DNA of 64,000 nt from Sphingomonadales bacterium (GTDB lineage Bacteria > Pseudomonadota > Alphaproteobacteria > Sphingomonadales > Sphingomonadaceae). The notes under the pieces were generated by a model. That model saw only the letters and a list, made by a program, of their open reading frames with translations. It was not told the DNA's origin and did not search any database. Of this stretch, positions 36,156 through 45,353 are shown in pieces. How positions within the stretch are numbered: position 1 is the first letter of the stretch; every line of letters begins with the position of its first letter. Location of the stretch: NCBI GenBank assembly GCA_004173185.1, contig SEFZ01000002.1, positions 62,001 through 126,000 on the forward strand, read 5' to 3'. The position numbers and the translations under genes are program-made.

Positions 36156-37080
36156 GCGCGTGTCCCTTTCCGTGCATGCGGCATTCGGCTCCGTCGCCCA
36201 GTTCGATCTGAACAGTGGTGTGGTTGATGCCATGATCGTGCTCCAGTCGATGCTGAAGGTCTATCAGGAATGCGTCACCTGGATGACCATCGGGCATGAC
36301 GAGATGCGCGGTGAGCGCGGCCTCGGTCGTGCTCATCGGCCAGATGTGGAGATCGTGGACGCGGGCAACGCCGGGCAGGGTGGCGAGCGTGCGCTCGACT
36401 GCTTCCGGATCGACGCTGCGGGGCACGGCCTGGAGCACCATGGTAAGCGATTCGGTGAACAGGCCCCAGCTGGTCCACAGGATCACGCCGACGATGACGA
36501 GGCTGATGACCGGATCGATCCAGGTCGCGTTGGTGAGCAGGATCACCGCGCCGCCGATCACGACACCGGCCGAGACTGCCGCGTCCGCTGCCATGTGCAG
36601 ATAGGCTCCGCGAATGTTGATGTCGCCCTTGCGCCCGCGCGCGAACAGCATCGCGGTGCCGAGATTCACGGCGATGCCCACGCCCGCGACAAGCATGACC
36701 GTGCCGCCCGGGATCGCGGCGGGTTGCGAGAAGCGCTGGATCGTCTCCAGCAGGATCGCGCCGACCGCGATGAACAGCAGCACCGCATTGGTCAGCGCCG
36801 CGAGGATCGATGAGCCGCGCAGACCATAAGTGAAACGGGCCGAGGCGGGGCGCTTGGCCAGCTCCGCGCCGCCCCATGCGATGAGCAGCCCGAGCACGTC
36901 CGAGAGATTATGCCCGGCATCGGCGAGCAGGGCGACCGAATTGGTCCAGAAGCCCGCCGCGCCCTCGATCGCTACAAAGGCCAGGTTGAGTGCGGTTCCG
37001 ATCGCAAAGGCGCGACCGAAATCGGCCGGGGCGTGGTGATGCCCAACATGCTTGTGATCGTGATCGTGATGGGCGCCCAT
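36148..37080 (-). CDS. Cation diffusion facilitator (zinc/cobalt exporter)
   Basis: 310-aa inner-membrane exporter of the CDF/ZnT family, probably CzcD-like for zinc, cobalt or cadmium. The His-rich N-terminus (HHDHDHKHVGHHH) is a metal-binding tail. Six helices follow, with the transport-site motifs LLADAGHNLSDV (D..HxxxD) in helix 2 and YLHMAADA in helix 5, and a C-terminal cytoplasmic domain containing VHDLHIWPMS. The ATG at 37080 starts directly before the His tail. It ends overlapping the HAD gene. Confidence 0.9.
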   Translation of the reverse strand: MGAHHDHDHKHVGHHHAPADFGRAFAIGTALNLAFVAIEGAAGFWTNSVALLADAGHNLSDVLGLLIAWGGAELAKRPASARFTYGLRGSSILAALTNAVLLFIAVGAILLETIQRFSQPAAIPGGTVMLVAGVGIAVNLGTAMLFARGRKGDINIRGAYLHMAADAAVSAGVVIGGAVILLTNATWIDPVISLVIVGVILWTSWGLFTESLTMVLQAVPRSVDPEAVERTLATLPGVARVHDLHIWPMSTTEAALTAHLVMPDGHPGDAFLIDLQHRLEHDHGINHTTVQIELGDGAECRMHGKGHAHG

Positions 37081-37114
37081 TGGCCCAGTCTTAGCCGCAG
37101 CGCGGCATGAGATA

Positions 37115-37609
37115 CTAGCGCCTGCGTCGCTTGCCGCCATTGTTGAGATCGATGACGGGAATTTGCGGACGGATGGTCACCAGTTCGCGGCGGATCAGCA
37201 CGCCGTCTTTGTCGGCATCGAAGCGCGTGAAGAGCAGGTCGAAGCGCCCGGCCAGCTCTTCGAAGCTGATCTTGTTGTCGCCATCGCGGTCGGTCTCGAA
37301 GGGGCTGGGCAGGGTGTTGCGATCGCCCAGCCAGCGCTCGGACCAGTCGGAAAAGCCGATATAGCCAAGCGTGCCGCCCTGCGGCTTCATGCTGTCGAAG
37401 CTCTTGCGCAGGCCAGCGTCGAACTCGGCACGGGTGACGCGGCCATCGCCGTCGCTGTCGAACGCGGCGATCGCCATGGCGACAGGCTCGACGATCACGG
37501 TGGCGGCGGGCTGCGGTGCGGGTGCGGCCGGGGTCGGGTTGGCGGGGCTGGTCTGCGCGAGCGCGGGAGCCGCCGCCAGCAGCGGGATCAGCAAGGTGAG
37601 CAGGCGCAT
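37115..37609 (-). CDS. Exported EF-hand calcium-binding protein
   Basis: 164-aa exported protein; signal peptide ends about APALAQ (residue 19), followed by a Pro/Ala spacer. Three canonical EF-hand loops are at 51-62 (DSDGDGRVTRAE), 107-118 (DRDGDNKISFEE) and 131-142 (DADKDGVLIRRE). The C-terminus is very basic (GGKRRRR). Likely a periplasmic calcium binder or sensor. The ATG at 37609 has AAGGAC upstream. The queA remnant ends 10 nt upstream, so the gene once followed a queA copy. Confidence 0.85.
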   Translation of the reverse strand: MRLLTLLIPLLAAAPALAQTSPANPTPAAPAPQPAATVIVEPVAMAIAAFDSDGDGRVTRAEFDAGLRKSFDSMKPQGGTLGYIGFSDWSERWLGDRNTLPSPFETDRDGDNKISFEELAGRFDLLFTRFDADKDGVLIRRELVTIRPQIPVIDLNNGGKRRRR

Positions 37610-37619
37610 GAAAGTCCTT

Positions 37620-37712
37620 TCAGGGCAGCAATAACGAGGCGTCGCCATAGCTGTAGAATTAGTCGCTGCCGATCGCATGCGCATAGAGCGCCTGCATTCT
37701 ATCCAGCCCCAC
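37620..37712 (-). pseudogene. Remnant of a queA 3' end
   Basis: Read on the minus strand this 31-codon stretch (counting the stop) translates as [17 protein letters not shown], stop, [12 protein letters not shown], stop. The intact QueA at 39002 ends [31 protein letters not shown], so 26 of 30 positions agree. A 3-nt deletion at the YR codons creates the internal stop. Most nucleotide differences are synonymous third-position or Ser/Leu codon-block changes. Homology stops abruptly upstream of the VGL codons. It lies 10 nt before the EF-hand start. Confidence 0.85.
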
Positions 37713-38000
37713 AACATCGTAAATTCGGAAGAGTCCGCTGCCAAGCCCGTTGGCTTTTCAAAGTGCGTTAGCTGGCGCCTATCGCCGACCCCTCGATGAT
37801 CGAACATCCCATGCGCCTGGAGCCTTGCATCTTCCTTTTTCGATGACGAACGCCAACGCGGGCTTGAGGCCTCGCGCAGAATGTTTTGAAGCTTTCCGCC
37901 CGATTCTATACGGGCACCGGATTGGCTGCTTCAATCGCCTCGCTCGGCTTCCGCGCCCGGCGGCTGGTGTAAAGGCAGATCGCCAGGATTTCGAATAACA
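37713..38000. other. 288-bp intergenic region upstream of rlmJ
   Basis: No ORF with coding character on either strand and no recognisable repeat. It joins the queA remnant to rlmJ and is noticeably less GC-rich in parts than surrounding genes. Any rlmJ promoter must lie here. Confidence 0.5.
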
Positions 38001-38831
38001 ATGAATTATCGCCATTCCTTCCATGCGGGCAACAGCGCCGATGTCGTGAAGCACAGCCTGTTGATCGCCCTCGTGCGGGCCTTGCAGCACAAAGAGGGCG
38101 CGCTGACCCTGATCGACACCCATGCGGGCTGCGGGCTGTACGACCTTGGCGGGGATGAGGCCCAGCGCACCGGCGAGTCCACGCAGGGCGTGCTGCGGGC
38201 CTTTGCCGACCCGAACCCGTTGCTGGACGACTATCGCGCTGCCGTACAGGCGGTGAATGTCGCCGCGGATCCGCGCCTCTACCCCGGCTCGCCGCGGATT
38301 CTGGCGCAGCTTTTGCGCCCGCAGGATTTCCTGATCCTCAACGAAAAACATCCCGAAGACGCCTATGTCCTGCGCGGTGCGATGCGCGACACCACCGCCG
38401 CCGTGCATGAGCGCGACGCCTACGAGCTTTGGCTGGCGATGGTGCCGCCGCGCACCGCGCGCGGGGTGGTAGTGGTCGATCCGCCATACGAGAAGCTGGA
38501 CGAACGCGCCCGTATCACCACCACCCTCGCCGCCGCGACACGCAAATGGGCGCATGGCGTGACGGTGATCTGGTATCCGCTGAAGGACCGCGCGGCGCAT
38601 TGGCAGTGGAAGGTGCAGTTACGTAAGCTCGGCATCCCGAAATTTATGTCGGTGGAGCATTGGTTGTACGATAGTGATCAGCCGGGCATCTATAACGGCG
38701 CGGGCCTTTTTATCGTCAACCCGCCTTATGCCTTCACGCAGGCGCTGCCGCCTCTGCTGGAAGCCCTGCGTGCCTCGCTGGCGCCGGAAGGGCATAGGGG
38801 CGAGATCACAGCCGATTGGTTGGCCGAGTAA
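38001..38831 (+). CDS. rlmJ: 23S rRNA (adenine(2030)-N6)-methyltransferase
   Basis: 276-aa SAM-dependent methyltransferase modifying A2030 of 23S rRNA. The N-terminus YRHSFHAGNSADVVKH is the RlmJ hallmark; THAGCGLYDL near residue 40 is the SAM site and DPPYE (160-164) is the N6-adenine catalytic motif. It is the only plus-strand gene between the minus-strand queA and EF-hand genes and is flanked by an intact and a broken queA 3' end, so it may have been brought in by recombination. Its ribosome site is poor (AGGA about 14 nt upstream). Confidence 0.92.
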   Translation: MNYRHSFHAGNSADVVKHSLLIALVRALQHKEGALTLIDTHAGCGLYDLGGDEAQRTGESTQGVLRAFADPNPLLDDYRAAVQAVNVAADPRLYPGSPRILAQLLRPQDFLILNEKHPEDAYVLRGAMRDTTAAVHERDAYELWLAMVPPRTARGVVVVDPPYEKLDERARITTTLAAATRKWAHGVTVIWYPLKDRAAHWQWKVQLRKLGIPKFMSVEHWLYDSDQPGIYNGAGLFIVNPPYAFTQALPPLLEALRASLAPEGHRGEITADWLAE

Positions 38832-39001
38832 AAAATGAATCCTCATCTCGCTTTTCCTCCCAAGGGAGAAATTGCCGCGCTTCCGGTTGCAAACAAAGCA
38901 ACTCGCGAGATTGGCTCGCTGTCGGAAGTCGGCTGGTGACACGGCCCTAAGCTTTAAAAGCCATCCAAGCGCTTCCCATCCGCGACCAACCGGCAGGCCC
39001 C

Positions 39002-40027
39002 TTACGGAAGGAGCAGCGACGCATCCCCGTAAGAGTAGAAGCGGTAGTCGCTACCGATCGCATGGGCATAGGCCGCCTGCATTCGTTCCAGCCCGATCAG
39101 CGCCGATACCAGCATGAACAGCGTCGAGCGGGGTAGGTGGAAATTGGTGATGAGGCCGTCGATGCCTTTGAAGCGATAGCCCGGGGTGATGAAGATCGCG
39201 GTGTCGCCTTCGAACGGTCGGATCAAATCATCGTCGCCGCTCGCGCTCTCGATGAGGCGCAGGCTGGTGGTGCCGACGGCGATCACCCGGCCACCGCGCG
39301 CGCGGACCGCGTTGAGGCGGTCGGCGGTGGCGGCGTCGATGCGACCCCATTCGGCGTGCATCTTGTGTTCGCTGGTGTCCCCTGCCTTGACCGGCAGGAA
39401 GGTGCCCGCGCCGACATGGAGGGTGAGCGTGGCGTGCTCGATTCCAGCATTTTCCAGCGCAGAGATGAGATCGGGTGTGAAGTGCAATGCCGCTGTCGGA
39501 GCGGCGACCGCGCCGGGCTCGCTGGCGAACATCGTCTGATAATCGTCGGCATCGCGCGCATCGGTGGGGCGCTTCGAGGCGATATAGGGCGGGAGCGGCA
39601 TGCGGCCGCAACGGTGGAGCAGCAATTCGACGGGCTCGTCGCCCGCGAAATCCAGCGTGAAGCTGCCGTCGTCGCCCCGGTCCGATGCGGTGGCGGTGAC
39701 GCCTTGGCCGAAATCGATCGTCTCGCCTTCGCGCAATTTCTTGGCGTTGCGGATGAAGGCACGCCAGCGGCGGGGGCCTTCGCGCTTGTGGAGCGTCGCG
39801 CCGATCTTCGCGGCGCCGCGCAGCCCTTCGAGCTGGGCGGGTATCACACGCGTGTCGTTGAACACGAGGCAATCTCCCGCGCGCAGCATCGCGGGCAGAT
39901 CGCTGACCACAGCATCGCGCATCGCGCCGCCTTCAACGACCAGCATGCGCGCCGAATCGCGCGGGGAAGCGGGCCGCAGGGCTATCCGCTCTGCCGGCAG
40001 TTCAAAATCGAAAAGATCTACGTTCAT
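39002..40027 (-). CDS. queA: S-adenosylmethionine:tRNA ribosyltransferase-isomerase
   Basis: Transfers the ribose moiety of SAM to preQ1-tRNA to form epoxyqueuosine; 341 aa, complete. Begins [19 protein letters not shown] and contains [27 protein letters not shown] and TTSLRLIES, all family signatures. The C-terminus has the conserved [16 protein letters not shown]. It is the last gene of xseB-ispA-coaD-ppi-queA, 20 nt behind the peptidyl-prolyl isomerase. A divergent second 3' end lies at 37620. Confidence 0.95.
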   Translation of the reverse strand: MNVDLFDFELPAERIALRPASPRDSARMLVVEGGAMRDAVVSDLPAMLRAGDCLVFNDTRVIPAQLEGLRGAAKIGATLHKREGPRRWRAFIRNAKKLREGETIDFGQGVTATASDRGDDGSFTLDFAGDEPVELLLHRCGRMPLPPYIASKRPTDARDADDYQTMFASEPGAVAAPTAALHFTPDLISALENAGIEHATLTLHVGAGTFLPVKAGDTSEHKMHAEWGRIDAATADRLNAVRARGGRVIAVGTTSLRLIESASGDDDLIRPFEGDTAIFITPGYRFKGIDGLITNFHLPRSTLFMLVSALIGLERMQAAYAHAIGSDYRFYSYGDASLLLP

Positions 40028-40047
40028 GGTTTACCCGCCGAAGCGGC

Positions 40048-40746
40048 TTAAGGCGCCAGCGTAACGGGCTTTTCGCCCGCGGGCAGTTCCTTCAGCGCCG
40101 TCGGAGCCTCAGCCTGATAGGCTGGGGGATTATCGGCCTGGATATAAGCGTGGACGATCTTGGTCGGGTTCGCAGGCGGCTCGCCGCGCTCGATCTTGTC
40201 GATCCATTCCATGCCCGATGTGACGCGGCCGAAGACGGTGTAATTCTCGTCAAAGCCCAGCCGCGGGCCGAACATCACGAAGAACTGGCTATTGGCGCTG
40301 TTCACATCCTGCGTGCGGGCGGCAGAGACCGCGCCGCGAACGTGCGGCAGCGAATTAAACTCGGCGGGCACATCGGGCAGGTCCGATTCGCCGGCACCGG
40401 TGCCGGTCGGATCGCCGCCCTGTGCCATATTCTCTTCGCCGTCGATCACGCGATGGAAGACGATGCCGTCATAGAATTTCTTGCGGGTGAGCGTTTTGAC
40501 CTGCTCGACCATCTTGGGCGCGGCATCGGGGCGCAGCCGGATGGTGACGCGGCCGCCCGAGGAGAGATCGAGCACCCAGGTGAATTCGGGATCAGCGGGA
40601 AGGAAGGCCGGCAGACCGCGCGCAACCGTATCGGCGGCGACATCCTTCAACGGCTCGGCCGCAACCTTTTCCTTGCCGCGCTGCGCAAGTGCCGGAGACA
40701 CCGTCAGCGTCGCGACAAGCGCAGCCAGAATTGCCAAGATACGCAT
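40048..40746 (-). CDS. Exported cyclophilin-type peptidyl-prolyl isomerase
   Basis: 232-aa periplasmic proline isomerase. The signal peptide ends near VSPALAQ (residue 22). The cyclophilin core runs about 55-215 with FYDGIVFHRVIDG, MAQGGDPTGTG (active-site Gln/Gly segment), NSANSQFFVMFG and YTVFGRVTSGMEWID. The ATG at 40746 is preceded by GGTGGGG at spacing 6. It lies between coaD and queA, as in many Alphaproteobacteria. Confidence 0.92.
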   Translation of the reverse strand: MRILAILAALVATLTVSPALAQRGKEKVAAEPLKDVAADTVARGLPAFLPADPEFTWVLDLSSGGRVTIRLRPDAAPKMVEQVKTLTRKKFYDGIVFHRVIDGEENMAQGGDPTGTGAGESDLPDVPAEFNSLPHVRGAVSAARTQDVNSANSQFFVMFGPRLGFDENYTVFGRVTSGMEWIDKIERGEPPANPTKIVHAYIQADNPPAYQAEAPTALKELPAGEKPVTLAP

Positions 40747-40814
40747 CAACATCCCCACCAAACAGGAAAATTCTCGGCCGCACGTCTAGAGCAATCCATG
40801 CCCCGCGCAAAGCG

Positions 40815-41321
40815 CTAGTCAGTACCCTTGCGACCGATCGCTTCGACACGGTCGGCGACCTCGGCATGGACCTGTGCGGGCACGAACTTGCGGATATCGC
40901 CGCCATAGAGGGCAATCTCCTTCACCAGCCGGCTGGCGATCGGCTGAAGCGAGACATCGGCCATCAGGAAGACCGTCTCGATCTTGTCGTTCAGCTGCTG
41001 GTTCATCCCCGCCATCTGATATTCATATTCGAAATCGGCGACGGCGCGCAGACCACGGATGATCATGGTAGCGCCCTGGCGCTCGGCGAAACCCATCAGC
41101 AGCGAATCGAAGCTGACGACTTCGATGCCCTCAATCCCCGCAGTCTCGCGCAGAACCATTTCCATCCGCTCCTCGATGGTGAACATCGGGTTTTTGGAGG
41201 GATTGGTGGTCACGCCTATCACCAGCCGATCGACCAGCTTTGCGCCGCGCCGGATGATGTCCATATGGCCGAGCGTGATCGGATCGAAGGTGCCGGGATA
41301 TACCCCGGTGCGTGTCGTCAT
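40815..41321 (-). CDS. coaD: Pantetheine-phosphate adenylyltransferase
   Basis: Penultimate step of coenzyme A synthesis: 4'-phosphopantetheine plus ATP to dephospho-CoA. 168 aa. The nucleotidyltransferase motif GTFDPITLGHMDII (residues 10-23) with the TxGH signature, RGLRAVADFEYEYQMA near 92 and PIASRLVKEIA near 128 are intact. Cytosolic hexamer in the family. Starts 11 nt after ispA. Confidence 0.96.
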   Translation of the reverse strand: MTTRTGVYPGTFDPITLGHMDIIRRGAKLVDRLVIGVTTNPSKNPMFTIEERMEMVLRETAGIEGIEVVSFDSLLMGFAERQGATMIIRGLRAVADFEYEYQMAGMNQQLNDKIETVFLMADVSLQPIASRLVKEIALYGGDIRKFVPAQVHAEVADRVEAIGRKGTD

Positions 41322-41332
41322 GTCGGCTTCCC

Positions 41333-42232
41333 CTACCGGTCGCGTTCGAGCGTGTAGCGCGCAATGTCGCGCAGCAGATCGGCCTCGGGGCCGTAACTTT
41401 TGAGGTGCTCGATCGCCTGATCGACCAGTAAGGCCGCTTGTGCCTTGGCGCGTTCGGGGCCGAGCAGGCTCAGGAAGGTCTCCTTGCCCGCAACGCCATC
41501 CTTGCGCAGCTTCTTGCCGGCGAGTTGCTCATCGCCCTCCGCATCAAGCAGATCGTCTGCAATCTGGAAGGCGAGGCCCACGTCGCGGGCATAGCCGCGC
41601 AGGCCCGTGCGGCCCTCGGGCGAGAGGCGGGCGAGGATCGCGCCGCATTCCACGGCACAGGAGATCAGCGCGCCGGTCTTCATCGCCTGAAGCCGGGTAA
41701 CCGTCGGCAGATCGAAACTGGTTTTCTCGGCCTCCAGATCCATCATCTGCCCGCCGGCCATGCCAGCGGGGCCGGAGCTATGCGCCAGGCACCCGACCAG
41801 CTCGATGCGGACGAAGGGATCGGGATGCGTCGCCTCATCGGCGAGAATTTCAAAGGCCAGCGCGTGGAGGCAATCGCCCGCAAGAATCGCGGTGGCTTCA
41901 TCAAATTCGCGGTGGACGGTGGGCTTGCCGCGGCGGACATCGTCATCGTCCATCGCGGGCAGATCGTCATGGATCAGCGAATAGACATGGATGCATTCGA
42001 GCGCGGTGGCGACGCGCGCGGCTGAGCTTTTTTCGATCCCGAACAATTGCGCGGTGGCGAGAACGAGCAAGGGGCGCAGCCGCTTCCCGCCGCCGATCGT
42101 GGCGTGGCGCATCGCGCGATACAGGTTTTCGCGCGGATCGTCGGGTATCGCGAGCAACAGATCGAACTGGCGATCGATCTCATCCGAGACCTGCCGCAGC
42201 GCAGTCTGGAGCGCGAGGCTGGCTTCAGCCAT
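41333..42232 (-). CDS. ispA: Farnesyl diphosphate synthase (short-chain polyprenyl synthase)
   Basis: Condenses IPP with DMAPP/GPP to make FPP for quinone side chains, undecaprenol and carotenoids. 299 aa. The first aspartate-rich motif is HDDLPAMDDDDVRRGKP (about 88-104), the second DDLLDAEGD near 230. The extended DDxxxxD first motif is that of bacterial FPP synthases. Start 3 nt after xseB, a classic xseB-ispA arrangement; dxs, often next, is not in the window. Confidence 0.93.
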   Translation of the reverse strand: MAEASLALQTALRQVSDEIDRQFDLLLAIPDDPRENLYRAMRHATIGGGKRLRPLLVLATAQLFGIEKSSAARVATALECIHVYSLIHDDLPAMDDDDVRRGKPTVHREFDEATAILAGDCLHALAFEILADEATHPDPFVRIELVGCLAHSSGPAGMAGGQMMDLEAEKTSFDLPTVTRLQAMKTGALISCAVECGAILARLSPEGRTGLRGYARDVGLAFQIADDLLDAEGDEQLAGKKLRKDGVAGKETFLSLLGPERAKAQAALLVDQAIEHLKSYGPEADLLRDIARYTLERDR

Positions 42233-42235
42233 CGC

Positions 42236-42481
42236 TCAATTCGCGGCGAATGGGGTGGTGCCGGCTGCCCGGCCTTCGGAATCGGTACGGATCGCTTCGA
42301 TGCGCGCCTGCGCCGCATCGAGCCGCGCCGCGCACTGGCTGCGCAGCCGGTCTCCGCGTTCGTACAGGTCGATTGCTTCCTGCAGTTGCGCCTCGCCGCT
42401 TTCGAGGCGACCGACGATCCGCTCCAGTTCCTTCAGCGCTTCCTCGAAGGAAAGTGCCGCGATGTCCGCTTCTTCTGCCAT
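42236..42481 (-). CDS. xseB: Exodeoxyribonuclease VII small subunit
   Basis: 81-aa small subunit that binds multiple copies to XseA for single-strand DNA degradation. LSFEEALKELERIVGRLE and LQEAIDLYERGDRLRSQC are diagnostic. The ATG at 42481 gives the usual length; the open frame extends 62 codons upstream but overlaps the divergent dehydrogenase. First gene of the xseB-ispA-coaD-ppi-queA operon. Confidence 0.94.
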   Translation of the reverse strand: MAEEADIAALSFEEALKELERIVGRLESGEAQLQEAIDLYERGDRLRSQCAARLDAAQARIEAIRTDSEGRAAGTTPFAAN

Positions 42482-42569
42482 GCGCAGCCTATGCGGCAGG
42501 CATAAGGGGGATTGCAACCGGGGATGCGTGTCACATGTTGGGGCAATGACCAAATGAAAGGCTGTCCCC

Positions 42570-43955
42570 ATGTTCACCAGCATCAATCCCGCGACCGGCG
42601 AAACCGTGGATACGCATGCGGAACTGGATGCGGACGGCATCGAAGCGGCGCTGACCCGCGCTGCCACCGCTTATAAAGCGTGGCGCAATTCGCCGATCGA
42701 GCAGCGGGTGACCCTGCTCAACGCGATTGCCGACCAATGGGAAGCCAACAAGCAACACCTCGCCGAAATGGCAGTGAAAGAGATGGGCAAGCCGATTGCG
42801 GGCGCGATTGCCGAGGTCGAGAAATGCATCCTCGGTTTTCGCCATTATGCCGAGCATGGCCCGGCCTATCTCGAGCCGAGCAGCGTCACCACGCCCGGCG
42901 GCGGGCATGCCGATGCGCGCTGGCTGCCGATGGGGCCCGTGCTCGCGGTGATGCCGTGGAATTTCCCTTATTGGCAGGTGGTCCGCTTCCTCGCGCCGAC
43001 GATCATGGCGGGCAATGTCGCGCTGCTGAAGCACGCCTCCAGCGTGCAGGGCTGTGCTGCGCTGATGCAGCAATTGGCGAGCGCGGCGGGGGCACCCGAT
43101 GGCGTCTTCCAGAACCTTGCGATCAAGTCCGATCGCATCTCGGACATCATCGCCGACAAGCGCGTGGTGGCAGTTACGCTCACCGGCAGCGAAGGCGCGG
43201 GCGCGAAGGTGGCGCAGGCAGCCGGGCGTGCGCTCAAGAAGGTCGTGCTGGAGCTGGGTGGCTCCGATCCGCTGATCGTCATGCCATCGGCCGATCTCGA
43301 CGCGGCGGCGAAGACCGCGGTGACCGGGCGAATCCAGAATGCCGGGCAGAGCTGCATCTGTTCCAAGCGGATGATCGTGCATGCCGATATCTATGAGGCC
43401 TTCATGGAGCGCTTCACGGCGGGGATGAAGGCGGCGAAGGTCGGCGATCCGATGGACAAGGCCAATGTGATGGGGCCTTTGTCGAGCGTGGCGCAGCGCG
43501 ACACGGTGCTGGAGCAGGTCGCGCGCGCACAGGCGGAGGGCGCTACCTTGTTGTTCGGTGGCGAAAAGATCGAGCGCGAAGGCGCGTGGATGACGCCGGG
43601 GGTGCTGATCGGCATGGACCCGGAGAGCGACGTGGCGAAGGAGGAAATCTTCGGGCCGGTCGCGGTGGTCTATAAGGTCGCAAACATCGATGCGGCGATC
43701 GCGCTGGCGAACGACGTGCCCTACGGGCTCGGCTCCTCGGTATGGACGCAGGACGATGCCGAGATCGAGCGTTTCGCCCGCGACATTGAAGCCGGGATGA
43801 CCGCCGTCAATTCGCTGCTGTCCTCCACCCCCGCCGCGCCCTTTGGCGGGGTCAAGCTATCGGGCCATGGTCGCGAGCTGGGGCCATGGGGGATGCACGA
43901 ATTCATGAACCTCAAGGCCGTGATGTTCGGCGCGCCGACGCACGCGGGCGATTAG
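42570..43955 (+). CDS. Succinate-semialdehyde dehydrogenase-like ALDH
   Basis: 461-aa NAD(P)-dependent aldehyde dehydrogenase of the GabD/Sad branch. Landmarks are VMPWNFPYWQVVRF near residue 130, the base Glu in VLELGGSDPLIV near 228, the catalytic Cys in NAGQSCICSKR near 261 and EEIFGPVAVVY. Substrate is most likely succinate semialdehyde or another short aldehyde. Promoter shared with divergent xseB (88-bp gap). The stop overlaps the convergent Hsp70-like gene by 4 nt. Confidence 0.87.
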   Translation: MFTSINPATGETVDTHAELDADGIEAALTRAATAYKAWRNSPIEQRVTLLNAIADQWEANKQHLAEMAVKEMGKPIAGAIAEVEKCILGFRHYAEHGPAYLEPSSVTTPGGGHADARWLPMGPVLAVMPWNFPYWQVVRFLAPTIMAGNVALLKHASSVQGCAALMQQLASAAGAPDGVFQNLAIKSDRISDIIADKRVVAVTLTGSEGAGAKVAQAAGRALKKVVLELGGSDPLIVMPSADLDAAAKTAVTGRIQNAGQSCICSKRMIVHADIYEAFMERFTAGMKAAKVGDPMDKANVMGPLSSVAQRDTVLEQVARAQAEGATLLFGGEKIEREGAWMTPGVLIGMDPESDVAKEEIFGPVAVVYKVANIDAAIALANDVPYGLGSSVWTQDDAEIERFARDIEAGMTAVNSLLSSTPAAPFGGVKLSGHGRELGPWGMHEFMNLKAVMFGAPTHAGD

Positions 43956-45250
43956 GCCGCCCAGGCAGCGACGTCGGGTTCCTCGCCGATCAGCGCGAGG
44001 CCGTGCGCGATCGAAGTGAGTTCGCCGCCGGTCGCGATGCGGTCCTCGCCGAAGCGGCGCTGGAACAATGCGCGGATCGCGGGGATCAGCGACGAACCGC
44101 CGGTGAGGAAGACTCGGTCGATCCCGGCTTCCGCCACACCGGCCTTGGCGAGTGCGACCTCCATCGCCGCTTCGATTCGGGCGATGTCATCGGCGATCCA
44201 CGTCTCGAAATCGGAGCGGCGCACTTCGGCTGCGATTTCGACACCACCGCCAGTGAAGCGAAATTCGGAGACTTCCTCGCTCGACAATGCGCGCTTCAAC
44301 TGCCCGACCGCGTCATATAGCGGGAAGCCCTGCTCATGCTCGATCAGCGAGATCATCCGCCCGATCGGCTCGGGATCGACGGCATCGCGCTGGAGGCGGC
44401 GTAGCTCCTCCAGCGTCTTGCGGTTGCGCATCAATGCGAGCCGCGACCAATCGGCGAACTCGCTGAAATAGCCGCCGGGTATCTCCAGCAATTTGCCGAA
44501 CGAGCGGTAACTGCTGCCCTTGCCGAGCAGCGGCAGCACCATCTTGTCGATGATCCGCTTGTCGAAGCGGTCGCCTGCGATGCCCACGCCCGAGGATGCC
44601 AGCGGCACGCAGCGCTGCTCGGCACCCGGCTCGGCGATGCGGACGATCGAGAAGTCGGTTGTGCCGCCGCCAAAGTCCGCGACGAGAATCGTGGCCGGCT
44701 CGCTCAGCCGTGCGGCATAGCTGTACGCCGCGCCCAAAGGCTCATGGACGTAATACAGCTCAACGCCGAACGCGTCGAACATCCGGTCGTATCGCTCGCG
44801 CGCCAGCGCTGGATCGGGGCGGGCACCGGCATATTCCACCGGCCGTCCGATAATCACGCGCTTGGGCCGCGCATCGAGCGCGCCACCGGCATGGGCAACC
44901 AGCTTTTGCAGGAACTGCCGCCCCAGATCCTCGAACTTGAACGGCTTGTTGAAGATCAGCACCCGTTCGAACAACGGGCTTGCCGCGACGGTCTTGAACG
45001 ATTGGACGAAGCGGCTGTCGAGCGGCGACTGAAGATATTCGGAGATCGCCCAGGGGCCGGCCTCATGCGCGATGCCGTTCCAGCCGCTTTCTTCCTCCCA
45101 GAAGCAAAGCGCCGAACGGAACACCGATGCGGTCGTGCCGTCATGGGCGAACTCTATCAGTTGCGAGTCGCCCTTGCCGTCGGCAAGCGCCGCGACGGTG
45201 TTGGTCGTGCCGAAATCGAGCCCGAGCGCGCGGGCTGGGATGGTGTCCAC
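43952..45250 (-). CDS. Hsp70-like protein (YegD type)
   Basis: 432-aa actin/Hsp70-fold ATPase without the substrate-binding domain, like E. coli YegD. The phosphate-1 motif LGLDFGTTNT is at residues 9-18, the second phosphate motif VADFGGGTTDFS near 190, and the adenosine motif FLTGGSSLIPAI near 385. The function of YegD-type proteins is unclear. The GTG at 45250 is chosen because AGGA sits 7 nt upstream; a TTG at 45307 lacks a ribosome site. Downstream of fadD on the same strand but separated by a palindrome. Confidence 0.85.
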   Translation of the reverse strand: MDTIPARALGLDFGTTNTVAALADGKGDSQLIEFAHDGTTASVFRSALCFWEEESGWNGIAHEAGPWAISEYLQSPLDSRFVQSFKTVAASPLFERVLIFNKPFKFEDLGRQFLQKLVAHAGGALDARPKRVIIGRPVEYAGARPDPALARERYDRMFDAFGVELYYVHEPLGAAYSYAARLSEPATILVADFGGGTTDFSIVRIAEPGAEQRCVPLASSGVGIAGDRFDKRIIDKMVLPLLGKGSSYRSFGKLLEIPGGYFSEFADWSRLALMRNRKTLEELRRLQRDAVDPEPIGRMISLIEHEQGFPLYDAVGQLKRALSSEEVSEFRFTGGGVEIAAEVRRSDFETWIADDIARIEAAMEVALAKAGVAEAGIDRVFLTGGSSLIPAIRALFQRRFGEDRIATGGELTSIAHGLALIGEEPDVAAWAA

Positions 45251-45324
45251 GGAGCGTTCCTGTGCCTGACGGGCGGCGCCTATCGCACGGGATAGAAGGG
45301 TGGGCAACGCCTCACCCCCTTTTC

Positions 45325-45350
45325 GTCATACCGGCTTTCGCCGGGATGAC
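45325..45350. terminator. Dispersed palindrome after fadD
   Basis: GTCATACCGGC-TTTC-GCCGGGATGAC, 10 of 11 pairs, lying 3 nt past the fadD stop on the minus strand. Same GTCA...TGAC family as the element at 14914. Confidence 0.6.
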
Positions 45351-45353
45351 GGC

